64,000 nt of DNA, taken from assembly GCA_013397115.1 (NCBI GenBank), contig VWZW01005387.1, positions 566,507 to 630,506 of the forward strand. The letters are read 5' to 3'. Source of the DNA: Edolisoma coerulescens (Eukaryota; Chordata; Aves; Passeriformes; Campephagidae). The translations under genes and the position numbers were made by a program. Below the pieces are notes generated by a model, which was given only the letters and a program-made list of their open reading frames with translations, ran no database searches and was not told the DNA's origin. Shown in pieces: positions 23,634-33,385 of this stretch; the first letter of the stretch is position 1, and each line of letters opens with the position of its first letter.

Positions 23634-25814
23634 CCTGCCATAAAAAGAATCTGATCTCTACCTTTAGGTTGTAAAATCAGTCATTCTAGATCCTACATCT
23701 TCATAAAATTCATGACTTGAAAAATGTAGGACTGAATAAGTCATTGGAGGGTTTCTTGCAATGCAACATCATAATATAACTCTTTCACACCAAGTCTAAC
23801 AGCTGTGCCACAAAGCAAAGTATGATGCATAGAAATTACTTGAGTACCATACTTAAATTAATATTTCTACCTCCATGCATATCTAATTTGTATTTGCATA
23901 GATACTAACGTGGAAAAGATAAAAATGTGCAACTTTCAGATATTTTCTATGACAAGTGTCCTCAGTTCAACAGGTTTTATATTAGTGGTAAAAAGAAAGT
24001 GTTCCTGGAACAAAGTGTCTCTACCCAAGATTTTGGGAAAGCTCAAGTTTGGAACTAAGTGGTAAGTAAAAAATTCCACATTTGTTCGAGAGGAATGTTT
24101 TTTTTTACAACATCCTGCTCGGAGAGCCAAAAGTGGGAGCTGTTTGAAGCTTTTGAGAGTTGTGAAATGTTCAGAGTTTAACCTGAGATAGATATACTAG
24201 CAGAGTGAAAATGAGGTGAGCAAGAGAAATGAGGACTATAGTTTCCATGTGACTTAGAATTCTCTCTCAATGCCTTTTATGATTCACGACTACAAAATAC
24301 AAGATAACACTGCATATAGTAAAAGATTACAAACAGAAGTTTTGAGGTAGATAAGCTCTAAGCTATGAAAATCTTCCCAAAACAGTGTCAATAAAATTTT
24401 TATAACTTTGCACTTGTTTTCTGTGCATGCAGAACACATACCCTTCAAATGTTTTATACATAGGCATTTTTTGGTTTTTGCATTGAAAAATAATAACTCA
24501 TGACTTTAACATTTTGAAATCTTGGTCTGTCCAGGAAGCAGTGTTCTGATTCTCTCTGGGAAGATGAGAATGCAGATTCTAATGATATAAAATGTCCTGA
24601 CTTTTTCCCTGCAGCTCTTGAAGAGATAAGATTTTAAAGCCAGCACAGATCCATTTGAACAAAAATATTATTTGGAAGGAAATTTCTACAATTTCTATCC
24701 CTTTTAAAAGATACTACACTGTTGCATGGCCAAAAGTATTAGATTAAGGAAAATAAACGTCCCAATTTAAAATTAAAACGTCATTGTATTTTTTTAATTA
24801 AAAATATTGGCGCTACCTTTATTGCTATTCCATGTTCTTAAATATTATTTTACCAAGCTTTTCTCTGAAACTGTGATGACTAGCCCATTTTTAGCATATC
24901 TATTTCACTGTTTGGTAAGACTTGCATCCAGGAATGAAAGTTGTGAGGACAGTTGAGTTTCACTTGCAGAATACTGAGTTGGGTAGGTGAGATTTTAGAA
25001 AAGTAGGAAATATGATAACATAAAATAATGAATTCTGAAAGCTACAGATGTTCCACATTTTCTAGATGCAGCATTCAATTCTTTACAAAGCACTAAATAA
25101 ACTAGTCTTTTTCTAGCCAGAAGCTCACAAATATTAGTAACAACACTTAAATTACTTTTTGACAGATAAAGTTGATTCCAAAAACTCACAAGAAACTAAA
25201 CCATAAAAAATATTACTATTTTCCAGTACCACACCAGAGATGCTGCTAGCAGCACATCATAATTAAGTGTTGGCCTTTGGCATTAATTTTGCATGTTATA
25301 ACCAGATTTTGTAAAATGAAAAATAGCTTTCTATTAAAAATTTAGATATGCTTTAAAAGAAGGAAAACAGTGATCAATTACCACCAAGCTGATGTGGTTC
25401 CTGGAAGAAAAATGCATAGCAGTAAAAAAAACACCCATTGAAAGAGATACTGGATCAGACAAAAACTGGTGTTCAAAGTCCCTCATATTCAGTAAGTATC
25501 AGAAAAAAAAATTCTATTCATCAGTTTCAAATTGCTTCCTTACACCTTTACCATACATACATCTAAGAAACAGAACAGTCAATTTGGCAACCTTTTCTCA
25601 TTACTGCAACATGTTATATAATTAATGTTGAGGCAGTCCATCCAAGTACTATAAATGATATGTGTGTTATGGCTGCATTAATAAAAATGTTTTTGTAAAG
25701 CTTTTTAGTATTATTGTTGTATTCCGAATACATGACCTCTGAACTTGCAGAAGTACTGCAGTATTACTTTATTAATGCAGTTTAAAAAAAGGAAATATTT
25801 GGAGAAAATAAATT

Positions 25815-25963
25815 AGGTTGTGGAGTCTCCTTCACTGGCAATATTCATATACGTCTGGATGCAATCCTATTCTTCTCAGGGATGCCCCTGCTTGAGCAGG
25901 AAGGTTGGACCAGATGATGACTGTGGTCCCTTCCAGTATGGCCCATTCTGTGATTCTGTGATT
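25815..25963 (+). mobile_element. CR1 LINE, 3'-terminal fragment
   Basis: The segment starts at AGGTTGTGGAGTCTCCTTCA, which encodes the last part of the CR1 reverse-transcriptase ORF in intact copies. It continues through GTCTGGATGCAATCCT and the GAGCAGGAAGGTTGGACC block typical of the CR1 3' untranslated region. It ends with two perfect ATTCTGTG octamers at 25945-25960, the hallmark CR1 terminus. It is severely 5'-truncated, as usual for CR1, and non-coding. Its good preservation suggests a fairly young subfamily relative to the other copies here. Confidence 0.92.
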
Positions 25964-27078
25964 TAGCGACACACCTTTGGACAAGATGCAAGCATGTGAA
26001 CATCATTCAAATAAGTAGTCCTTCCTCTTCTTTGCCCTCACACAGTTTCTGAAGATAAAGCAATTATCAGAATATGCTCAGTATCCACTTTTCCCATTTC
26101 TTGTTAATTGTATTTGACAGTGTAATGGAGTTCCTGCCATGGAAGGCATGTGAGAATGCACTTCTGAAATGCAAGGACATTGCTGTAGAGTCATGGGCAG
26201 ACAGCCCGGGAGTTCAGCCACCCTCACACATCCCCAGAAAGGCACTAAGCAGCTCTGTCTCCTACACTGTGCAGCCATGGCAGTGTGGGGCTCTGCTCTG
26301 ACTGTGGCCCTGGGAGTCTGGACTTAGTCTTGTGCTAATTTGGCTCCTCAGCTTCAGCACAGGTTGGTATCCCCCACTCCAGGTCTGCCCTGCTGAAGAT
26401 GCGCACAGATGGACCTAGAAGATTGTTCATAAAACGGTATTCAGCTGTTCCAGTTCAGTCTCCTTAAGACTCTGTGGTTAGTGGAAGCTGATAACCTTTT
26501 CAGGGGAATCATGTCAAGCAGGAATGTAACTTAGATTTCCCAAATTACATCCTATACACTCCACCCTGTTACAGAGGAATGTGCTTCCTGTGCAGTAATT
26601 TTTCATGTAAGTAAGCCACAGTCAGACCCAGAGTCAGTTCAAGACATGCTTTCAGTTCTGGGTTAACAATGCAGTCTTGTTTTTAACAGGCCTAAAGATA
26701 CTGTGAAAGCCCTTACAAATTAAACACAGCTCTTTCCAGCCTTTAAATGTCTACAAAATGAACTTTGCTTCAGGTACTAATGCCCACAGAGAGAACCAGA
26801 AATCTGTCTTTCACAGGAAGGGTCAGTAGCCCTCCCTCTCCTTCAGCAAACTTCGAGTCCCAGTGCTTCCACTGTACAGCTTTGTGTTTAGTGTAAAAAA
26901 AAAAAAAAAATCTTTTTTGCGGCTAAAATGGCTGATTGCCAATGAACTTTTCACCCCACAGGTAATATTATCTTGGTGAAGCATAGTAAATAACAGTCTA
27001 TGGGCATTGCAATCTTTCTCTGAGCTGATGGGAAATCCTGAGACCAACATTAGAACAAATGTCAACTTAACTAAGTAG
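25964..27078. other. Unique sequence between two CR1 copies
   Basis: The part at 26110-26450 is GC-richer than the flanks and has open stretches on both strands of 66 to 75 codons, none recognisable. A 16-base A-run lies at 26895-26910. No further repeat family was recognised. Confidence 0.45.
26895..26910. repeat. Poly-A tract (16)
   Basis: Sixteen A residues in a row, followed by TCTTTTTTG. It is a simple homopolymer, not obviously the tail of a retrocopy. Confidence 0.75.
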
Positions 27079-27832
27079 CACTGAACTCTACTTGTTTGAT
27101 TCTGGACCCATGGCAGAAGGAGATGACCAAGTTCAAGGCCATCTGAGGAACCTGAAGGTGCACAGGTCCATGGGACCTAATGGGATTCATCCACAGGTAC
27201 AGAGGGAACTGGCAGAGGAAGTGTCTAAGCCATTATCCATCATATCAGTCTCCTCTTGGCGCCTAATAGCATCATGAATCAGATCTCCCTGGAAGCTATC
27301 TAAGGCACGTGGAGAATAAGGAGGTGACTGATGACACCCAACATGGCTGCACTAAGGGCAGATTGTGCCCCACAAATTTGGTGGCCTTTTCTGATGTGAT
27401 CACAAAAGAGATGGATCAGGGCAGAGCGACTAACATTATCGACCTGGAGTTGTGTAAAGCATTTGAGTATGTCCCACATGATATTCTTGCTTCTAAACTG
27501 GAGAGATACTGACTTGATGGATAGACCATTTCGTGGGTAAGGAATTGGCTGGATGTTCACACTCAAAGGGTTGCAGCCAACAGCCTGATGTCCAAGTGGA
27601 GATCAGTGACAAGTGGCATTCCTCAGGGACCAGCATTGGGAAAGATGCTGTTTAACATATTTGTCGTTGACATGGACAGTGGGACTGAGCTCACCCTCAG
27701 CAAGTTTGTGTACAACACCAAGCTGTGTGGTGTTGTTTACAACACGGGGAAGGGACGCATCTAGAGGGACCTTGACAGGCTTGAGAAGTGGGACTGTGTG
27801 AACCTCATGAATCAAGTCTCGATTCTGTGATT
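27079..27832 (+). pseudogene. CR1 LINE reverse-transcriptase fragment, inactivated
   Basis: The plus strand follows the CR1 ORF2 reverse-transcriptase region in order. A CATGGGACCTAATGGGATTC block encodes the SMGPNGIH-type motif. A TTTGGTGGCC block follows, then a stretch translating as IIDLELCKAFEYVPHDIL, matching the family DLxKAFDTVPHDIL motif with the aspartate changed to glutamate. An AAGGAATTGGCTGGATG block, a CCTCAGGGACC (PQG-type) block and a GACCTTGACAGGCTTGAGAA block come after. Reading frame is lost several times. Near 27244 about a hundred or more bases are missing relative to full-length copies. The catalytic tyrosine/phenylalanine-ADD box is replaced by VYNT at about 27707-27718. 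After AACCTCATGA at about 27801 it jumps almost directly to an end-like ATTCTGTGATT, so most of the 3' end is also deleted. It is non-functional. Confidence 0.9.
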
Positions 27833-30800
27833 AATTCAAGACTCAGATCACCTTCCCAGACAAAAACTAGAGTCGACAGTACTATCCCTATGTTCCATTG
27901 GAATGATTTAGAATTGCTGAAGTTAAAAACAATGTCCTGAATTGCACAGAGCAACCTGCTGATTGTGCAAATTACAGAACACCTGTGCATATGAGGGCAG
28001 TGCTCCACACTTGTAATTAAGAAAAAAAACCACATTCTGCATTAGCTCCATGATTGATTGGACTAAACCTCCAGAGAGGTTTCCAACATGCATCATCTGC
28101 CACCTGGTAAGGTTTACCTCAAAGAGATACCTTGGAGATAGGTTGTAAATGTAATAATTTTTTGAAATGAGTCTGAAAGCAAAAAAAATACAGATAAAAT
28201 ATGACAACACCATTATGACCTTGTAGTTTATTGATGGATAAATTTTAGCTATTGAATTTAGAACCATTTACAATGGAAATTCTTTAGTAAACTATGATTC
28301 GGAGTGCTATACAAACAATTACTATATGGTTTAGTCATAATCTGCATTGAAATATATTACAGGTAAACAAAGGTTAAATGAATTCCCCTTGCTACATCTC
28401 AGGGAATTTTGTGATGCATATTTGTCTTTTACACTGACACTGAAATAGATGTAGTTGTAATTATTTACATCAATATATCTATACTGAGGGTAAAGTAAAA
28501 ATATAATCTGTAGAACTTTGTGTAAGTAAAAAGGAGATTTATGCCAAAGAAAAGCAACTGTGTAAGTGCTTACCTATCCCATCAACTGCTTTGTGAGGGC
28601 TTCAGAGAGTCTTCTGTTGCTCATGGATTTTTCTGGAGATGCTCACCCCTTGACATGAATTTCATTCACACAAAGTAAGCATCCAATTTACTCTTTGTTA
28701 CACTGTAACAGTGATGGCTGGCTCCACAAATCCCCACACAGCACCAAGCATCAGGTAAGCAGAGTATATTTCAAAAGAGAAAGATTATACAATTTCAACA
28801 ATGGGGATTTTGTAGTCTAATTTGGAGTGTTAGAGAACCTTGGGGAAAAAAAAAAAGAAAACACGAAAAAAATGGTAGGGAGATAGGTAGGAGACTTGGA
28901 ACTGGGAGTCAAATAAAATGAACAGATTTAGAAAATTGGACTGGAAGTCAAACAATATGTATGGTGCAGTCCAAGGCTGCTTTTTAACGTGAATGAAGCT
29001 TTGAATTCAAGAAGTGAAAGAAAAATCCAAAGAAAGATAAAAAAATAGAAAGATTAAATGTTGCAAAGTGAAATACTCCGGCTAAATAGTCTCCATGGAC
29101 CAACACTTCAAAAGATGAAAGAAAAAGATTGTATCAATTGACAAGGCTACGAACAATCTTCCTCCTAACAATGGGAGTCTTTCTATTCATTTCAATACAC
29201 CGAACTTAAAAAAATAAACTGAGAGAAGTAGAGAAATCTCTGTAATGAAAAAGCGTTACTTTAATTAGCTATAAGAACTTTTGGTACAGTTTGATCTTAA
29301 CATATCAAATAGACAAGCCATTTCAGACTTTTTACCCAATAAGTGATATCCCCAGTTATACAATGTCAATTAACAGCTCACTTCCAAAAACCTGTTCATC
29401 TGTTTAAGAGTATTTTGCCAAAAGCACACATGGACAAATTAGCCTCTTAGAGATATGTGAACGGATGTTATTGTCTAGAGTCAGAGGACTAGAATAATAA
29501 AGAATAATGAACCAAAGATGCCAAGTTATATATTTCAGGTATGAAGCATCATAGAACTTAACAAGAAACAATGATTTAGTCTAGGCTGAGACCATCAGAC
29601 ACATACTGTAACTTCCATGATTGCGTTTTATTCTTCCAGTGAAGTTCAGGGACAATTGAGTAAGTGCATTGATTGACTGATTGAAGGATTTGGTTTTTTC
29701 GGTACACGTTTAGAGACAAAACAAATTATGCCTGAAAATCTAACAAGTGTCATATACATTGATAATTGCTGCCTTTAATTAATCAGCATTTATTTATTTT
29801 TGAAAAAAAGCTTGGATAATTGTAGTACAAAGTAGGATTACATTGAACATTAACAAAATATTTTTAATTCTTGTTAAGCAAGACAAAAATTACTTTATCT
29901 CTAGAGACAAAATAATTAATGTATTCAGTGTTTATTCTGAGACACTTGAAAGGGAATACAGGCAACTACTATTATTCCAGTAAAAATTTCTGTATCAATG
30001 TCTCTAAATAACTTGAAATTCATGTAATTACCTCTTCAGTGTTTGTACCTTTCATATACATTTTCAACATTTAGGATATAAGTGAAAAACTTTAACAATA
30101 ACGTTATGTGCAGAAGGAAGGATAGGAGATAGTGAGATTACGTGGGATGGACAATTTCAATGAACATGGACAGCCTGCTATTGCTGTCTTTTTGTGATCA
30201 TTCTAGAAATTTAATGTTTTCCATTTTAAATTGTATCATCCAGCTGTACAAAATAATCTTATATAAAATAAGATGGTATAATAAGCTTACATTTATGTAA
30301 TTTGTCGTTTAGTTCTTATCTTAATACAGGACAAATAATGTTTCAAAATGGAAAATTATCAGTTTTCAGAAAATCTCTTTTTTAATCTTATTTGTCAATA
30401 TCTACTCTGCAGAATACTAACATGAAAATGTTTTTTAAAATATACATCTCAAAGTCTGAAAGTAGAGGTAAAGAAAGTAATATCAGTTCTGAAGAGTCAT
30501 AAAAGCTCAGGTTTGTGCTTCCTTAGGTTTCCAGGATTTTAATAGTTGTGTTGTTTCGGACAGATGTTGATTTTGCCCCTCTTCTTAAAGATATACCAGT
30601 AAAGGAGATTCTGCAAAACTCTAGGTTAATTTCTTCCAGTACTCAACTACTTTTACTGTTAGAAATTACATTCTAAACTTCAGTAAGAAATACTTAAAAA
30701 GAGATTATCATAAGCTATCCAGCACGGAAAATGGAGAACAGGTATTTCCTCCCTTCTTTCTGCATCTCAAGAAAACTTGCTAGATTCTTGGCAGTGTTCT

Positions 30801-30937
30801 GTTTTCTGGAACAACTAAATTAAATTCTTCAGTTTGGTCACATTTTCTGCACCTCAGAAAATGTCACTGATCTCTTGTGATCTTTCTCTTATTGGGATAA
30901 CTTTATTGAAATGAAGGGACTTAATCTAGTAAAATAT
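27833..30937. other. AT-rich unique sequence, no gene seen
   Basis: The longest open stretch is a 114-codon minus-strand run (27923-28267) with no codon bias or recognisable domain. Short A-rich tracts occur near 28846-28870. No splice-flanked exon and no repeat family was recognised. Confidence 0.5.
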
Positions 30938-31025
30938 GTCCCTGCCAATGGCAAAGGGGTCGAACTAGATGATCTTTAAAGGTCTTTACAACCCAAATGG
31001 TTCTGTGCTTTTATGACTCTATGAT
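30938..31025 (+). mobile_element. CR1 LINE, 3'-terminal fragment (older copy)
   Basis: About 88 bases match the CR1 3' end: CTGCCAATGGCAAAGGGG, then AACTAGATGATCTTTAAAGG, then AACCCAAATGGTTCTGTG and a final degraded octamer pair TATGACTC-TATGAT. It is more diverged than the copy at 25815 and very short. No coding sequence remains. Confidence 0.88.
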
Positions 31026-31119
31026 ATCATGCTCTCAGAAACCTAAGACACCCCTACGTGGGGAACTAGAGTAAGTAATCAAGACCTATTAATTTTATAC
31101 TGGAAGGTTCTTAAAAATG

Positions 31120-31955
31120 TGTGGTGGGTTGAAACTGAGTTGATAGAGTTTTAGACCAATCGCTTCTCGCAGTTTTGCATATAAAAGTCAGCATGGCTGC
31201 AGNNNNNNNNNNNNNNNNNNNNNNNNNNNNNNNNNNNNNNNNNNNNNNNNNNNNNNNNNNNNNNNNNNNNNNNNNNNNNNNNNNNNNNNNNNNNNNNNNN
31301 NNNNNNNNNNNNNNNNNNNNNNNNNNNNNNNNNNNNNNNNNNNNNNNNNNNNNNNNNNNNNNNNNNNNNNNNNNNNNNNNNNNNNNNNNNNNNNNNNNNN
31401 NNNNNNNNNNNNNNNNNNNNNNNNNNNNNNNNNNNNNNNNNNNNNNNNNNNNNNNNNNNNNNNNNNNNNNNNNNNNNNNNNNNNNNNNNNNNNNNNNNNN
31501 NNNNNNNNNNNNNNNNNNNNNNNNNNNNNNNNNNNNNNNNNNNNNNNNNNNNNNNNNNNNNNNNNNNNNNNNNNNNNNNNNNNNNNNNNNNNNNNNNNNN
31601 NNNNNNNNNNNNNNNNNNNNNNNNNNNNNNNNNNNNNNNNNNNGGGCGGGTCTGTTTTGCTAGTAGAAGTTTAGAAACTACGCTAAGCAGAAGAAACCCC
31701 TTTTTCCCTCAAATATGGAAGAGACTTTTAAGAACTGCAATGCTGACCTGAATCACATGTTTGTTATCCTTTGTGCAAGTTGAAAAAAGGGGGAGGTGTT
31801 AGAGAAAAGAGGAGCTTGCTTTAGGTTCTTATTATTTCTTTTTACTTTTAATTCTGTTAGTAATAAACTTCTTTATATTCTTTAAAGTTCTGAGCCTGCT
31901 TTGAGTTTCTCCTATTTGGCCCTCTATCTCACAGAGAGAAAATAAGTCATGGAGA
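31120..31955 (+). mobile_element. Endogenous retrovirus LTR interrupted by an assembly gap
   Basis: The block begins TGTGGTGGGTTGAAACTGAG, a start shared by avian LTRs. CCAAT at 31156-31160 is followed 20 bases later by TATAAAA at 31180-31186, then comes the gap. After the gap, sequence continues to AATAAA at 31862-31867 and a TGAGCCTGCTTTGAGTTTCT stretch that I associate with the U5 part of bird LTRs. Together these give a promoter, a long R region and a polyadenylation signal on one strand. A purine-rich AAAAAAGGGGGAGG followed by TGTTAG at about 31784-31803 looks like a polypurine tract with an LTR start. The alternative reading is therefore a 5' LTR piece, a little internal sequence and a 3' LTR starting near 31798. 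The right boundary is approximate. No viral protein frame is visible. Confidence 0.65.
31203..31643. other. Assembly gap (441 N)
   Basis: Unresolved bases. The gap lies inside the LTR-like block, just after its TATA box, so the missing sequence is probably repetitive LTR interior. The open frame that appears to run through it is an artefact of the Ns. Confidence 0.99.
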
Positions 31956-32639
31956 AAACCACTACAAAATGTTGAGGGGCATTCCTTTAATATAATTTTG
32001 CAAATGGTCTTTCTGTGCAGGATTTCAGCAACTCCAGTTTCTTTTGAAGTCAATTTCACCTTAGTAAGACTTCCCAAGCTTTCCTTGATATACAACCAAC
32101 ACAAAACCAAACTAGTGCTCACTGCATCCAGTCCCCTGCTCTTATAAGTATCTCTATGATATGAAGTATTTCTATAATATGAAGTCTTTTCAACCACTTA
32201 TGTGTATGACGATTTTTTAAGCTAGTAAACTGTCTTATAGTGTAAGAATATTTTAGAAAGTCATTCCTTTGATGGCTCTAATTTTAGGCTTCCATGAAGT
32301 ATTGACTGTCTTATACAAATGCAATGCTATTTGTGCTCCTGGACAAGAGTCACATTGCTTTTTACCTTTCACTTACTAAAGTGAACTTCTTAAATTCTTT
32401 CTGTCGTATAAGATAGGTTTGCTATCTACCTACAGATCTCCCCTTTTTAAAAGTAGTTTAAATTGTGCTTTCTTGAACATGAGTGGCTTATTTACACATG
32501 ATATTCTAGGTAGAGTTTTCCTTATCTCTCTCAGAAATGCCTCAAACTCTATTTCCTAAGATTAGGGTGTTCATTTTTTCCGCAGATACATTGTATAATG
32601 GCCTATATTCTCTCTGCTTTGTATTAACTCAGTTATGAT
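31956..32639. other. AT-rich sequence between the LTR and the ancient LINE
   Basis: No coding sequence is recognisable. The right half may hold more diverged LINE sequence belonging to the element that starts near 32640, but I could not align it by eye. Confidence 0.45.
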
Positions 32640-33385
32640 TTTTATTGCTTTGTTATTTTCAATGAATTGGATAATCCTCCAGTTCATAGAGGAATCTTTT
32701 TTCATTAGTCTGCAAGTGCAGGACTTTGCACTACTGTGCTTTATCCCATCACCATTGCTCCAGCTTTCAAGGTCATCCAACTCTTTTGTGTCTCCACCAA
32801 CACACCTTTACTTTGAAAAAGTCTAATAACTTTGTGTCATCAGAAAATGATGTTAAAATGTTTTTATATGTGCCAAGTTAATAAATGAAAATAATACATC
32901 ATTCTGTCTCAAGGCTGATCTTTGAGGAACTCTCTCACGTAGTCTTTCTCCAGCCTGGTAATTCCTCTTTCAATGTAAGCAAGAGTCTTTTCTCCACATG
33001 AACCAATTTCTTGTCCACCTTAACTGTCTGCTTTAGAATAAGTAAATTCTGATGCAGTATCATACCAAAAACTTCCCTGAAGTAGATTAGTTCTGCTGCA
33101 TCATTATTCTCTAAAATCAGGAAAAGCCAGTATTTCACAAGAACAGAAATCTAGCAAAGATCATACACAACTTTCAAAAAATGTGTGGTTCACCATATTC
33201 CTTTATTCCTTTAAATCTATAGCTTTATTATTATCTCTGAAACATGTTTCTAAGATTTTTTTTATTACTGTTTTCAGAGATATGAGCCTGCAGTTAATTT
33301 GGAACACATCTTCCTGTTTCTTAAACATAAGCACCACATTCCTGTTCATCTGGTCATATGGTGTTGATGCTGATTTGACAAATCA
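32640..33385 (-). pseudogene. Ancient L3/CR1-like LINE, reverse-transcriptase remnant
   Basis: Read on the minus strand, this matches the second half of an L3/CR1-clade LINE ORF2. From 33138 down, the translation contains NDAAELIYFREVFGMILH, matching the family xAVDLIYLDFSKAFDTVPH. It is followed by LKQTVKVDKKLV, and ELPGWRKTT in place of ELSGWRxVT. Near 32790-32700 the frame gives DDLESWSNGDGIKHSSAKSC, matching the RLEKWxxxxxMKFNxxKC segment just before the end of the polyprotein. The catalytic aspartate of the first motif is lost and stops interrupt the frame. On the plus strand the antisense text TCTTTCTCCAGCCTGGTAAT and GAAGTAGATTAGTTCTGCTG is what such copies show in turtle and bird genomes. 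The divergence suggests a copy much older than the CR1 pieces nearby. The 5' side may extend beyond 33385. Confidence 0.82.

Larger units (their letters stand above)
14661..25814. other. Long AT-rich stretch without recognisable genes
   Basis: Eleven kilobases without a confident feature. Slightly GC-richer islets occur near 15940-16320, 20690-20900 and 22190-22440, each with 60 to 80 codon open stretches but no recognisable product. Low-complexity tracts are the ATCAA pentamer array at 16893-16912, an A9 then G then C8 tract at 17626-17643, an A-run at 21199-21209 and a T-run at 23280-23294. A perfect 9-bp hairpin lies at 23610-23633. It reads as intergenic or long-intron DNA. Confidence 0.5.

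Noticed and set aside
27923..28267. 114-codon minus-strand open frame
   Set aside because: The residues have no coherent domain and the frame lies in AT-rich DNA directly after a CR1 remnant.
31175..31663. 162-codon open frame across the gap
   Set aside because: It is open only because unknown bases cannot form stops. Fewer than 20 real residues flank the Ns.
31832..32197. 121-codon minus-strand open frame
   Set aside because: About a third of it is antisense to the LTR, including its AATAAA and U5 region, so it is not an independent gene.
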